A DNA stretch of 61,162 bases from a virus. Numbering within the stretch: the first letter of the stretch is position 1; each line of letters opens with the position of its first letter. The position numbers and the translations under genes were made by a program. Where the stretch lies: IMG/VR virus record IMGVR_UViG_3300047550_001096, positions 1 through 61,162 of that record, one strand, 5' to 3'. Under the pieces are notes generated by a model. It was not told the DNA's origin. It searched no databases and worked only from the letters and a program-made list of their open reading frames with translations. Shown in pieces: positions 14,901 through 23,649 of the stretch.

Positions 14901-15554
14901 TTACCAGTCAATGTTTGTTGAAGTTACAGATGGAGTATCAAATCCAAAATAAAATGCTTCTTGTTCTGGATACGGCACCTCACGAACTACTTTTTCTAGA
15001 TTAAAGAATTCTTTACTATCCCACTTAAATGGTTCAGAATCTGGTGTGGATGGAATAAGGGTATAGTTTGTTTCTGTTCCCTGTCCATTACGCTTTAGCT
15101 TCCATACCAAATTTGAAATGCTACCAGTCTCTAGTGCATATTCACGAATTGTATTAAATGCAGACTGCTTGCTAATTCCTTGTGACCATACTGCAACATA
15201 TGGATCTTCTGTACCATCATCTACTAGTACATTTGTATAGAAACGAAGACGTGCCCTCCAACCGCTTTTTGGTTCTTTACGTGCCATTTCACAACCAAAG
15301 CAACGGCCCTCAGTCTCTTGTGTACAAGCTGCTTTACGCTTGTAGTCTTTAGGATTTGTATGCTCTGATACTACAACAGCAAGACCACGATCTTCACTAT
15401 AATTTGCTGAGTCTGAGTCTAATTCATTTACAAAACGAATTTTTGCTGCTTGTCCGTCAGCTAGTTTTACCCAACGGATTTTTGTTCCAGTGTTTTCATA
15501 TTTTGGCTTTTCAACTAATGCGTTGATGTTTTTAAGCCCTTTTACTATTGTCAT
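14901..15554 (-). CDS. Single-stranded DNA-binding protein (gp32-like)
   Basis: 217 residues. The middle holds a Cys cluster, ACTQETEGRCFGCEMARKEP (about 77-96), next to WRARLRFYTNVLVDD, an OB-fold-like strand set. That combination of an OB fold with a zinc-like loop is typical of phage ssDNA-binding proteins of gp32 style. The C-terminal end is acidic only in part. It lies between primase and polymerase genes. A clear promoter (15580-15609) and an AAGGAG ribosome site five bases before the ATG indicate strong expression, as expected for a protein needed in large amounts. Confidence 0.75.
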   Translation of the reverse strand: MTIVKGLKNINALVEKPKYENTGTKIRWVKLADGQAAKIRFVNELDSDSANYSEDRGLAVVVSEHTNPKDYKRKAACTQETEGRCFGCEMARKEPKSGWRARLRFYTNVLVDDGTEDPYVAVWSQGISKQSAFNTIREYALETGSISNLVWKLKRNGQGTETNYTLIPSTPDSEPFKWDSKEFFNLEKVVREVPYPEQEAFYFGFDTPSVTSTNIDW

Positions 15555-15577
15555 TTTTTCTCCTTATATAAGTTTTT

Positions 15578-16501
15578 CTATTTTAGCATAGCAATGATAG
15601 AGTTGTCAAATGAGTATTCAAGTTGTCTAATAGCATCATCATTCATATCGCCAATGTCTTTATATTGTTTATCTAATTTGATTACTGTTATTAGTGACCC
15701 TAATTTCTCAGTTAGGCGGTCAGCCATAATTGAGCCTGCTTCATCATTATCTGCTACAAGTACAACATTGTTGAAGTACTTTTCTAATAGTTTCATCTGA
15801 CTTGATGAAACATTAGCACCCAGCGTAGCTACTGCTGGGAATCCTACTTGATCCAATCTGATTGCATCAAAAGATGATTCAACAACATATACAACCTTTG
15901 ATGATTTTATTCTATGTAGATTAAATAATATTTTACTCTTTGGTAGTCCTGGAGTATTTTTAAATTCTTTTCCTTCTATTGTTCTTGCAACAAATCCTAT
16001 TGTCATACCGTCTGGAGATTGCATTGGAATAACAACAGAGTCTTGCTTTTCTGAGTATCCTAAATCAAATTTAATTATAGACTCTTTTGTAATTCTTCTT
16101 CCTTCAAAATATGATATAGCACGTGGAGATTCTATTGCCTGCTTGTTAAGTCTTTTTATAAGTAGCTCATCATACTGAACAAAATCAGGGGCAGCATAAA
16201 GAGCTTTGTTAACTACCGCTTCAAGATCAGTCTCAATCTCTTTGCTTTTAATATATCTAATAGATTCAAAATATGTTCTGCCTGTAGTATGCATAATTAA
16301 CTCTGTTAGATTTTTTGTTGTTTGACAACCAAAACAAAAAAACAGTCCAGATTCTTTTGATACTTCTCCAGCAGGTGTGCGATTATTATTATGATATGGA
16401 CAAAATATGATATAGTCAGTTCCGTATTCTGCTTCTACATCTATTCCTGCGCCTGTTAATACTCTGTGTATTTGCTGTGTTGTATATATATCTTTAAACA
16501 T
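15578..16501 (-). CDS. dnaG: DNA primase, DnaG-type
   Basis: 307 residues from the ATG at 16499-16501 (a TTG at 16543 is in frame but less likely). The zinc-binding CHC2 domain reads CPYHNNNRTP and FFCFGCQ (about 35-60). The TOPRIM catalytic core has VVYVVESSFDAIRLDQ and VVLVADNDEAGS (about 200-255). There is no C-terminal helicase-binding domain, so it is shorter than host DnaG. It overlaps the DnaB stop by eight bases. It makes RNA primers for the phage replisome. Confidence 0.92.
   Translation of the reverse strand: MFKDIYTTQQIHRVLTGAGIDVEAEYGTDYIIFCPYHNNNRTPAGEVSKESGLFFCFGCQTTKNLTELIMHTTGRTYFESIRYIKSKEIETDLEAVVNKALYAAPDFVQYDELLIKRLNKQAIESPRAISYFEGRRITKESIIKFDLGYSEKQDSVVIPMQSPDGMTIGFVARTIEGKEFKNTPGLPKSKILFNLHRIKSSKVVYVVESSFDAIRLDQVGFPAVATLGANVSSSQMKLLEKYFNNVVLVADNDEAGSIMADRLTEKLGSLITVIKLDKQYKDIGDMNDDAIRQLEYSFDNSIIAMLK
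15580..15609 (-). promoter_or_regulatory. Promoter for the ssDNA-binding protein gene
   Basis: TTGACA (15604-15609) and TAAAAT (15580-15585), 18 bases apart, with TGC before the -10. It lies in the last codons of the primase gene and would raise SSB and polymerase expression above that of the upstream operon. Confidence 0.7.
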
Positions 16502-17720
16502 TTTTATCTTCGTAATCTTTGTATTTGTAATATCCTTTGTCAAAGTCTGCTTGTATTAAAAAGTCTCCCATAAATCCGTTACGATTTTTTCTAAATGCAC
16601 ATTCAATTATATCACTATTGGTTGCCCTGCCTAATGCCAAAACCCAGTCAGCATCATAGGCAATTTGTCTTGACCAAGCAGTTTGACCTAGAGTTGGAAC
16701 AGTGCTCATATTAGTAACATCATCTGGAGTAGCAGACGAAATTGCAATAATAGGAACCTCTTCACTAATTGACATAAGTTTTAACTCACGAGAAAGATTC
16801 TTCATACGTACAGTTTCATTATCAGACTTTTGGTTTGGTGCCATTAGTTGTAGATAATCTACTACAACAAAGTCTGGGCGGTACTGATCAATCTTTCCAC
16901 GAATAACTGATGGATTAATTTCTCCACCACTATCATTTGAAATAATATGAAAAGGTGGCTTTCCAACAATTCTACTTTCATGCCATTTCTTTAACATATC
17001 TATTTCAATATCACCATTTGATATTTTACGATGTGACCATAAACCTTCGCCCATAATTGCAAATACACGATTACGAACTTCTGTCTCTGACATTTCTAAG
17101 CTTATGATCATTGGTGTCTTGCCCTGTTTCCATGCTTGTACAGCAAAGTAAAGAGCAAGCCAGGATTTGCCAATACCTGGATATGCCAGGAAGATACCTA
17201 GTTGACCTGGCATAATTCCTGAAGGAAGGTAATTGTCAAACCCTGGCAAGCCTGTTTTAATTCCAATCTTACCAAGTTCTTGTTGCTTTTTTACATTTTC
17301 AAAATATGCAATAGCAGAGTCTATATCTGTTGCATCAATATCACGAATAGCAGATGTATTCTTTTTTAGTTCTGATGTTTTTGTAATTAATTGCTCTAAA
17401 GCTTTTACTCCCTGACCACCCTGAACCTCTGTAGCAGCATTGCGAATAATATCTTTGAGGCTATCGTTTAGATAGTCTGACTGTAATTCTTCTAAGTGAT
17501 GTTTTGTAGTTCCAACACCCTGTACTGGAACAAAGTCTCTAAATTTTTCTACGACCAAGGTAACTGGAGGCACTGTTCCATTTGTTTCTGCATAACGCTT
17601 AATAAAATTCCATACATCATTATGTGTTCTAAGAATGCCATCTATATTGGCCTGTAATAAAACATGTACTTGTTTATCCTCAAGTACCGCAGATATAACT
17701 TTTGCCTCTGTATTACTCAC
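16494..17720 (-). CDS. dnaB: Replicative DNA helicase, DnaB-type
   Basis: 408 residues. An N-terminal helical domain (about 1-150) precedes the RecA-like motor: GLPGFDNYLPSGI, Walker A AYPGIGKSW (about 184), IISLEMSETEVRNR, and Walker B DFVVVDYLQLM. The last part has TAWSRQIAYDADWVLALGR, the C-terminal motif of DnaB. It overlaps the primase and the upstream 102-residue gene, so the helicase-primase pair is cotranslated. It unwinds DNA at the phage fork. Confidence 0.94.
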   Translation of the reverse strand: MSNTEAKVISAVLEDKQVHVLLQANIDGILRTHNDVWNFIKRYAETNGTVPPVTLVVEKFRDFVPVQGVGTTKHHLEELQSDYLNDSLKDIIRNAATEVQGGQGVKALEQLITKTSELKKNTSAIRDIDATDIDSAIAYFENVKKQQELGKIGIKTGLPGFDNYLPSGIMPGQLGIFLAYPGIGKSWLALYFAVQAWKQGKTPMIISLEMSETEVRNRVFAIMGEGLWSHRKISNGDIEIDMLKKWHESRIVGKPPFHIISNDSGGEINPSVIRGKIDQYRPDFVVVDYLQLMAPNQKSDNETVRMKNLSRELKLMSISEEVPIIAISSATPDDVTNMSTVPTLGQTAWSRQIAYDADWVLALGRATNSDIIECAFRKNRNGFMGDFLIQADFDKGYYKYKDYEDKNV

Positions 17721-18021
17721 TTAACCACTTCCTAGCCAACTTTCTACGCTCTTGTCTTTCTTTAATATCTTCCTGTATAGCATTTTTGCTATTAAAAAGT
17801 TCATGTGCCTTATATGCAAAGATGCTCCACGATGGTGTTGTTGATATACTAAAATAAAAATCTAATAAATCATAACATACTGGAAGCCCATATGACTCAA
17901 CGAGTGCATCAGCAGCCCATTGTTCAACATTTAAATTGAGATTAGACTTTTGCTCGTATCTCTGCAAATGAAGCTTATTGTAGCGACTGAGCAAAGCCAT
18001 ACGGTCTTTGCGGTCTGCCAT
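17713..18021 (-). CDS. Hypothetical protein, possible helicase accessory
   Basis: 102 residues, not matched to a known family. It begins with a basic helix (MADRKDRMALLSRYNKLHLQ), has VEQWAADALVESYGLPVCYDLLDFYF in the middle and ends ERQERRKLARKWLSE. The same length and position (directly before DnaB, eight-base overlap) are used by helicase-loading proteins in other phages, but no loader motif is visible, so the role is inference from context. Confidence 0.7.
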   Translation of the reverse strand: MADRKDRMALLSRYNKLHLQRYEQKSNLNLNVEQWAADALVESYGLPVCYDLLDFYFSISTTPSWSIFAYKAHELFNSKNAIQEDIKERQERRKLARKWLSE

Positions 18022-18023
18022 AA

Positions 18024-18251
18024 TTACTCCTCAGCGATCTCTGATTTTGCTTCTTGAACCTTTTCAACAACCTTAGCTTCAACAAAATCGTATACACGAT
18101 TCATTGCATCGTTTGTTGTTTCTCCATCACGAACATGATCTACAATTCCAAGATCAACTCTCAAAGATTGAAAGTTACCTAGATTAAGTGTATATCCAAG
18201 TGTTACAGATACCTTTGTTTCATTTCTTTCTTCCACCACTGCCTCCTTCAT
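18024..18251 (-). CDS. Conserved phage hypothetical protein (75 aa)
   Basis: A 75-residue acidic protein. The core, KVSVTLGYTLNLGNFQSLRV, followed by DLGIVDHVRDGETT, and a C-terminal helix (RVYDFVEAKVVEKVQEAKSE), looks like small proteins conserved next to replication genes in many actinobacteriophages. Function is unknown. It lies three bases after the next gene and two before the 102-residue gene. Confidence 0.7.
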   Translation of the reverse strand: MKEAVVEERNETKVSVTLGYTLNLGNFQSLRVDLGIVDHVRDGETTNDAMNRVYDFVEAKVVEKVQEAKSEIAEE

Positions 18252-18254
18252 AGG

Positions 18255-18800
18255 CTAATTAATGCTCTCTCCCCAAACAGGTATAAACCTGCCGTCTTCA
18301 GTTTTTGTATAAATTAGTATACCACTGCCAGTTCTCCTTGTCAACTCTTGGCTTGTAGGAGTTAAATTATTTGTTATTAAATTATCTTTTCTTGGTTTAC
18401 CAATATGTATACTTGCCAGTATATCACGTATCTCTTTTACTTGCGATTCGGAATAATATGCTCTTATTTGCCATTCTCTTGTACCGCCAACTTGTGCGCC
18501 CATAGGTGGAGGAATGACTCCTCGTTTAATTAGTGATGGAAAATATTTACGATGCCTATTGACAAGTTTTGAAGTTTCTGATACAGTATATGCTTTTTCT
18601 CTATGTTTTCTAAAATCAGAACGCAAGCATGTTTCTAATCTATCTTTTGTAATATTATAAACAGTTACCATACCAGTTGATCTTGAACTATGGTGAAATC
18701 TAACTAAGTCACCATTTAAAAACCAAATTTTTTTATTACCAGATATTATAGGCTGGTTATTGTAGTCTTTGCTCTCAAGTTTTCTTGGTCCAAAAGCCAT
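18255..18800 (-). CDS. Helix-turn-helix protein
   Basis: 181 residues. The N-terminal part (about 1-65) contains a compact beta region (WFLNGDLVRFHHSSRSTGMV). The middle (about 68-130) reads YTVSETSKLVNRHRKYFPSL, IKRGVIPPPMGAQ, and REWQIRAYYSESQVKEI, the plan of a MerR/excisionase-type winged HTH. The end is unstructured. It probably binds DNA as a regulator or excisionase-like protein; no integrase is present in the window. A strong GGAGG site lies four bases before the ATG, inside the 3' end of the upstream gene. Confidence 0.65.
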   Translation of the reverse strand: MAFGPRKLESKDYNNQPIISGNKKIWFLNGDLVRFHHSSRSTGMVTVYNITKDRLETCLRSDFRKHREKAYTVSETSKLVNRHRKYFPSLIKRGVIPPPMGAQVGGTREWQIRAYYSESQVKEIRDILASIHIGKPRKDNLITNNLTPTSQELTRRTGSGILIYTKTEDGRFIPVWGESIN

Positions 18801-18937
18801 AAACCCTCCAAACTCTCAGAAGGTGGATGATAAAAAGTTCTTGATCCACACTGAATACAATATGTTTCTAGATGCATGATTGTTGAATATTGTCTATCAA
18901 CAAACATTCTACCCCTACACTTTTTACAATTTAGCAC
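18746..18937 (-). CDS. Zinc-ribbon protein (63 aa)
   Basis: 63 residues with CKKCRGRMFVDRQ and YCIQCGSRTFYHPP, two CxxC knuckles about 24 residues apart, so a single zinc ribbon. It ends in SESLEGLWLL and a short basic tail. It overlaps the start of the HTH gene by 55 bases. Function unknown; DNA or protein binding is possible. It lies at the boundary between the structural and replication modules. Confidence 0.7.
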   Translation of the reverse strand: MLNCKKCRGRMFVDRQYSTIMHLETYCIQCGSRTFYHPPSESLEGLWLLDQENLRAKTTITSL

Positions 18938-18948
18938 AGTTAGCCTTC

Positions 18949-19392
18949 TTAGTTTGGTATACCAATAGCAATTAGGTTAACTGCTAAAGACAAATCTCCC
19001 GATGCATTAAACCTTACAATACCGTCAATCTTTGATGTTGTAACGCTTCTTAAAATAACTGTAACATTTTGTCCTGCTGGTGTACCGCCAATATTAACAG
19101 CAGTTGCTGTAACAATTGGGGCATATTTAAAATCAGATGGAAAGTCATAGGAGAATGTTTTATCATTTCCAGCGCTTACAGTAGAGTTGTTAGCAACCTG
19201 TACATATCCTCCAATAACACGCATATCTGATGTTTTAATATTTTGCTTTCCTGCGCTAACAGTTTCAATGCTAGCGTAGTTAAAGGTAGCCGAAGATACC
19301 TGTGTAGCTATATTATTTATACTTTCAGCTAGCTGATAGATATATGTAACATCTAAAGGCTGACCTCGTTCTGGTAGTGGTACTATTGCCAT
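18949..19392 (-). CDS. Tail-associated protein, possible H-type lectin fold
   Basis: 147 residues. After an N-terminal helical part (MAIVPLPERGQPLDVTYIYQ and LAESINNIATQ) comes an all-beta domain with FSYDFPSDFKYAPIVTATAV and NVTVILRSVTTSKIDGIVRF. The spacing of strands and the aromatic/proline at the start resemble the H-type lectin domain used in carbohydrate binding and in phage fibre tips. It follows the propeller fibre gene, so a receptor-binding accessory is likely. Upstream are an A/T-only TATAAT region and an AAAGGAG ribosome site. Confidence 0.6.
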   Translation of the reverse strand: MAIVPLPERGQPLDVTYIYQLAESINNIATQVSSATFNYASIETVSAGKQNIKTSDMRVIGGYVQVANNSTVSAGNDKTFSYDFPSDFKYAPIVTATAVNIGGTPAGQNVTVILRSVTTSKIDGIVRFNASGDLSLAVNLIAIGIPN

Positions 19393-19427
19393 TTTTCTCC
19401 TTTATTATATTATACTATATATAATGC

Positions 19428-21290
19428 CTATGCCGTTAAATTTGACGACAATATTTTTGCTACAGATGCTCCACTAAACATATAGAATTTTCCATTATTA
19501 TATACACCTGAATACCATGGATTGTTTAGTCCACCAATAGCATTTGTTGTATTAAAGTCTGATGGATTCATTTGTATTGAACTCCAGGTTGATCCATTTG
19601 TTGAAAATGCACAAGATATAGACAATTCTTCACTAACTGTTACTTCTGCTTGTGACATAATTAAAAATTTCCCGTCTCCAAATGCTATAGCTCCACGATT
19701 ATTCCATTCTCCAAAATATCCAAATGAATAATAGTTTGTTTCATCATATATATTTTGGAATGTAAATGGATTTTCAATAACTGTCCAAGTGTCTCCATCT
19801 GCTGATGTAGCAAACTCAGAGTGCCCTATCATTAAAAATATACCATTACCAAAAATAATTCTTGGACATGAATATATTTCATTTGTATCACCACTAACAC
19901 TTCCTGTTAATGGGGAATTAAATGCTGTCCAATTTATTGCATCAGTAGATTTTAAACATGAATTAAAACCACGAGATACTGCAATAAAAACTCCATTGCC
20001 ATAAGCAACAGCATTTGGAAAAGCAGCATAAGCATTAGGATCTGGGTACGATAAAGAAGTTGACAATGTCCAGGTGTCGCCGTCTGCTGAATATGCAACA
20101 CACTCATTATTTGAAGATTTATTTACTGCTACAAAATTGCTACCTCCATATGTAATGGATCCCCAGTTAATTCCAGGATATATGCTATATATACTAGAAG
20201 AATCGCTCCAAGTTTCTCCATCTGCAGAATATCCACCTCCATATTTAGCAACAGCAGCAAAAGTTCCAGATCCATTAACTACAGACTGCCATCCATAACC
20301 AGGAAATCCTGGACCATAAGCTGGAACTGTTCCGTTAGTCCAATTTTCTCCATCTGTTGATACTATGCAATAGCTATCGCCATTATTTGCATTTCCAAGC
20401 AGAACAAATTTATTTTCTGCATATGTTGAATACCATCCCTCAAAAACATCATTATTCCCAGAAGTATCTACTGGTAAAGATCCTATTGTCCAAGGACTCC
20501 ATTGTGCATATAAAGTAAATCCATCAGCAACAACAACTTCGTCTCCAGGAAAATAAGTTGTACCAGTGCCATCAGAAGATGTATTCCAACTTAAAAATGT
20601 ATAATCTGTTTTAACTAGTGTATCTCCTGAAGGAATAATTATTGTTGAACCAGCTAGTGCTATATCTGATGATGGTGTAGATCCAGATGTATTTCCATTT
20701 CCATTAAATTGTATTGTATAGTTGGCTGCTCCAGATATAGATTGATATAATTTTAATAATGGTGAACCTGGATCTCCTGGTATACCTTCTCCTCTTTGAA
20801 TTGGATAACCAGCAGCGTAAACCTCTACGCTAAATCTATCTGGAGGAAGTGGCTGGACCTCTTCATTTTTTACATAAAAAGCTGGTACTGGAAAAGAAGA
20901 TGTATTATTTGGAATTCTACCTTTATAAGACCATTCCCCATTTGGATCATCAACTCTATCCCATTTTATCCAAAGATCATATTGCTTAATTTCATTAACA
21001 GTAGAATTTCTTATATATATCCCAGGTGGGGATACTTGCTCTAAAGTTATATTTGTATTATTTTTATAATAACTAAATGTATTTGTAGTAACAGATATAA
21101 TTTCATATGTACCGTCAAATATAGCGTCTACATCCTGAATAGTTACCCAGTCTCCCTTAGCCATATAGTGAGCACCAGATGTAGTTAATGTAGCTAAATT
21201 AGATGTAAGTTCTTTATTTATAATATCAGTTACGCTATCAGCGTTTTTTAAAACTATTGAAGGATCCCAGCTTATATTAATAATTGGCAT
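19428..21290 (-). CDS. Receptor-binding tail protein with Asp-box propeller
   Basis: 620 residues. Residues about 1-190 form tail-attachment regions. Residues about 195-265 are a Listeria-Bacteroides (InlB B-type) repeat: YTIQFNGNGNTSGSTP to FTLYAQWSP. Residues about 270-615 carry six Asp-box motifs, including STDGENW, SADGETW, SADGDTW (twice), STDAINW and STNGSTW, at roughly 45-65 residue spacing. Repeats of this type build a beta propeller that binds sugars or cell-surface proteins. The gene probably encodes a fibre that recognises the host surface. No catalytic residues of a sialidase were seen. Confidence 0.8.
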   Translation of the reverse strand: MPIINISWDPSIVLKNADSVTDIINKELTSNLATLTTSGAHYMAKGDWVTIQDVDAIFDGTYEIISVTTNTFSYYKNNTNITLEQVSPPGIYIRNSTVNEIKQYDLWIKWDRVDDPNGEWSYKGRIPNNTSSFPVPAFYVKNEEVQPLPPDRFSVEVYAAGYPIQRGEGIPGDPGSPLLKLYQSISGAANYTIQFNGNGNTSGSTPSSDIALAGSTIIIPSGDTLVKTDYTFLSWNTSSDGTGTTYFPGDEVVVADGFTLYAQWSPWTIGSLPVDTSGNNDVFEGWYSTYAENKFVLLGNANNGDSYCIVSTDGENWTNGTVPAYGPGFPGYGWQSVVNGSGTFAAVAKYGGGYSADGETWSDSSSIYSIYPGINWGSITYGGSNFVAVNKSSNNECVAYSADGDTWTLSTSLSYPDPNAYAAFPNAVAYGNGVFIAVSRGFNSCLKSTDAINWTAFNSPLTGSVSGDTNEIYSCPRIIFGNGIFLMIGHSEFATSADGDTWTVIENPFTFQNIYDETNYYSFGYFGEWNNRGAIAFGDGKFLIMSQAEVTVSEELSISCAFSTNGSTWSSIQMNPSDFNTTNAIGGLNNPWYSGVYNNGKFYMFSGASVAKILSSNLTA

Positions 21291-21298
21291 TTATAATC

Positions 21299-21496
21299 CT
21301 ATGTTAATACTATTTCTATATTTCCAGAAGCAAAAGTATAAGCTGGTATTAGTGTATATATTGGAGACCAATGAGACAATCTATTTTTATCTTCAGATAC
21401 AAACCTATAACGAAGAATAAATGCTTGATTATTAATATTTAATGGAGGTAATTCTGAAGCTGGAACTCTAAGTTTTTTAACAACTTCATCTGCCAT
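21299..21496 (-). CDS. Small tail-region protein (65 aa)
   Basis: 65 residues, with MADEVVKKLRVPASELPPLN and FILRYRFVSEDKNRLSHWSP, and a C-terminal beta stretch (YTFASGNIEIVLT). It resembles one Ig/fibronectin-like beta sandwich half and is flanked by tail genes, overlapping the next one by a base. Likely a small virion component or adaptor. Not assigned to a family. Confidence 0.6.
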   Translation of the reverse strand: MADEVVKKLRVPASELPPLNINNQAFILRYRFVSEDKNRLSHWSPIYTLIPAYTFASGNIEIVLT

Positions 21497-22662
21497 TATG
21501 AAACTCCTATGTTAAATCTAAACTCAATATAATTATTAGTATTTGGGTTTTTTATAATTGTTGTAGCATCATCATTTTTAATAACAGAATATCCAGTAAG
21601 ACCGTATAATGAATTGGTTTTAGCAATATTTTCTAATCTTAAAGCATCAAACGCTATATAATATTGATCTGACGGAGATCCAGCATCTATAATTGATGCA
21701 TATATTTTTACAACTGTTACAGAGTTCCAAGTAAATCCTTGTGTTTGATATAAATTTTGTAATTGTGTTGTTGCAATATAATATCTATTATTAGCAAAAT
21801 CATATGTTCCACCAGTACCGTCTCCATTTTCCATATTTATTTCAAACCTTGCAAACTCACCAACGCTTTGTTCATCTGTTGATGCAAAGTCAACTAATAT
21901 TTTTACTGTTTCTGGTACGCTTATTGAATCTCCATCTTTACTAATAAGAGAAAAAGCCAATCTTAATTCATCTATTGGAGAATTTTTTGATAGATCTATA
22001 TTTGGTGAGGTTAGATGTATGTGATTTGAAGGAACTCCAACAGAAACATCTTCTATTAAAAAGTGTCCTTGAGAAGGTCCAGGATTTGTATCTACTACTA
22101 GGTTAGCATCATCTCCTCTAACCAATATCATATTATTTAAAAATCTACAACGTTCATATCTATCTGCACGGCTTGGATTAAAGAATATTAAGTTGTCTGC
22201 ATTAGTCTGAAACACTTTGTTGGTTGTTGCAATTACATTATCCCCAAGAGGATCATCTAATGGTTCTGGTATTGATGGTATTGCTACCGCCGTTGTTTCT
22301 GTATGGTATTGCCAGTTTTCTCCCTGAGTAAATGCCAGTAATGTTTTGCTATCATATGCGCCAGCAGACGGATTGGACCCAGCTGAATATATTCCTATTT
22401 CTGTTATTTCATATCTTTCTTCTGTAGGCATCTGTGCCGTAAAAACTATTTTCTCTATTCCTGCATCATTCACAAATCCACGTGATGAAATAGGAATTCT
22501 AAACATTTCAAAGTCAAGATTTTCTTTATTTGAGTAATCTCCATATGGCTCTATGGTGGGTAATGGTTTTGGTCCACAGCCTACGGCTATATAGGAAGCA
22601 TAAGCGGGAGCCTGACCAAGCAGGTATTTACCAATTATATTTTTACCAGTATTCGTAATCAT
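21496..22662 (-). CDS. Minor tail/baseplate protein
   Basis: 388 residues. The N-terminus MITNTGKNIIGKYLLGQ followed by YASYIAVGCGPKPL resembles tail fibre attachment domains. It continues with mostly beta structure (ISSRGFVNDAGIEKIVFTAQ, YEITEIGIYSAG), then a jelly-roll-like carbohydrate-binding type region (about 150-385). It sits between the fibre and the proline-rich tail protein and is expected in the tail tip. It overlaps the next gene by four bases (ATGA). Confidence 0.65.
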   Translation of the reverse strand: MITNTGKNIIGKYLLGQAPAYASYIAVGCGPKPLPTIEPYGDYSNKENLDFEMFRIPISSRGFVNDAGIEKIVFTAQMPTEERYEITEIGIYSAGSNPSAGAYDSKTLLAFTQGENWQYHTETTAVAIPSIPEPLDDPLGDNVIATTNKVFQTNADNLIFFNPSRADRYERCRFLNNMILVRGDDANLVVDTNPGPSQGHFLIEDVSVGVPSNHIHLTSPNIDLSKNSPIDELRLAFSLISKDGDSISVPETVKILVDFASTDEQSVGEFARFEINMENGDGTGGTYDFANNRYYIATTQLQNLYQTQGFTWNSVTVVKIYASIIDAGSPSDQYYIAFDALRLENIAKTNSLYGLTGYSVIKNDDATTIIKNPNTNNYIEFRFNIGVS

Positions 22663-23648
22663 AGTTCTACCTCATATATTGTACCATTTATCATAATCTG
22701 TAGCTCTATTTGCTCATCTGCTGCAAGGTTAATAGCCTCTATAACTAAGTCTCCATTATAATCTATATATACATTTGAATCTGATGGACCTGTAGGATTA
22801 GAAGGAATTTTTTGTTCAAATTTAATAGGAAAATTTTCAAAGTATTTATCAGATGTATTTCTTACAATAAGGATATTATTAGGATTATACTCTTGATAAA
22901 CTTGACTTAAATTTTTAATTGGTTGATATATAACAGGTTGACCATTAATAGTATCATTTCTTGCAATGTTTATTAACTCTTCCCCGCCAATATCTTCAAA
23001 TATTAAATCTGCCATAATTTCTACAGGCAAAGCATCCTCTTGATCAAACAAAATGCTATCTATAGATGCGCTTTTAACAGGAACAGGTGGTGGTGGAGGC
23101 GGTGGTGGAGGAGGAGTTGGTGGTTGAGTATATCCACCTCCAGTATATCCACCTCCAGTAAATCCACCTCCAGTAAATCCAGTGGATCCGCCACTTATTC
23201 CTGCAAGATTTGGGAATCTAACTAAAACCCATCGTCCGCTATAATTTGTAGAGGTTGATCCAACATCAGTTCTCCAAACATATTCATATATATAGTTTGC
23301 ATCTGGAGGTGGTGGGGTAGGCTTAATGCCTTGTGCTACGACTATTTGAGCATTATATGCTGCAGTTCTTAATTCAGATCTTTCTGCAACACTAAGAGAA
23401 TACCAAGCATCAGTTCCGTATATTGCTAAATATGAATCTATAAGTTCTTTTGCGCCAACAATTTCTTCATTTGCTGCATTAATAGCATCATTCATTGCTT
23501 TAATAAGATCACTATCTGTAGATGCTGTACTAGTATTTGCTGTGCTAGTATTTGTTTCTCCAGTTATCCCTGTATCTAATAAATTATTGAGATCAATATT
23601 TGCATCTGGATCTCCGCCACCATCAATAAGTTGATTAGTATATATCAC
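22659..23648 (-). CDS. Tail protein with Gly-repeat and polyproline hinge
   Basis: About 329 residues from the GTG at 23646-23648, just after GAGGTG; a GTG at 23660 is in frame but within the ribosome site. The N-terminal part (about 1-110) is helical, then comes a glycine-rich run of GFTGGG/GYTGGG units (about 155-180), a run of ten prolines (about 188), and a beta-rich C-terminus. The Gly/Pro section looks like a flexible or rigid spacer between two tail-tip domains. It overlaps the next gene, so both are translated together. Confidence 0.65.
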   Translation of the reverse strand: MIYTNQLIDGGGDPDANIDLNNLLDTGITGETNTSTANTSTASTDSDLIKAMNDAINAANEEIVGAKELIDSYLAIYGTDAWYSLSVAERSELRTAAYNAQIVVAQGIKPTPPPPDANYIYEYVWRTDVGSTSTNYSGRWVLVRFPNLAGISGGSTGFTGGGFTGGGYTGGGYTQPPTPPPPPPPPPPVPVKSASIDSILFDQEDALPVEIMADLIFEDIGGEELINIARNDTINGQPVIYQPIKNLSQVYQEYNPNNILIVRNTSDKYFENFPIKFEQKIPSNPTGPSDSNVYIDYNGDLVIEAINLAADEQIELQIMINGTIYEVEL

Positions 23649-23649
23649 T

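Noticed and set aside
18255-18800. Excisionase as evidence of lysogeny
   Set aside because: The HTH fold is compatible, but no integrase or attachment site was found, so lysogeny is not supported.
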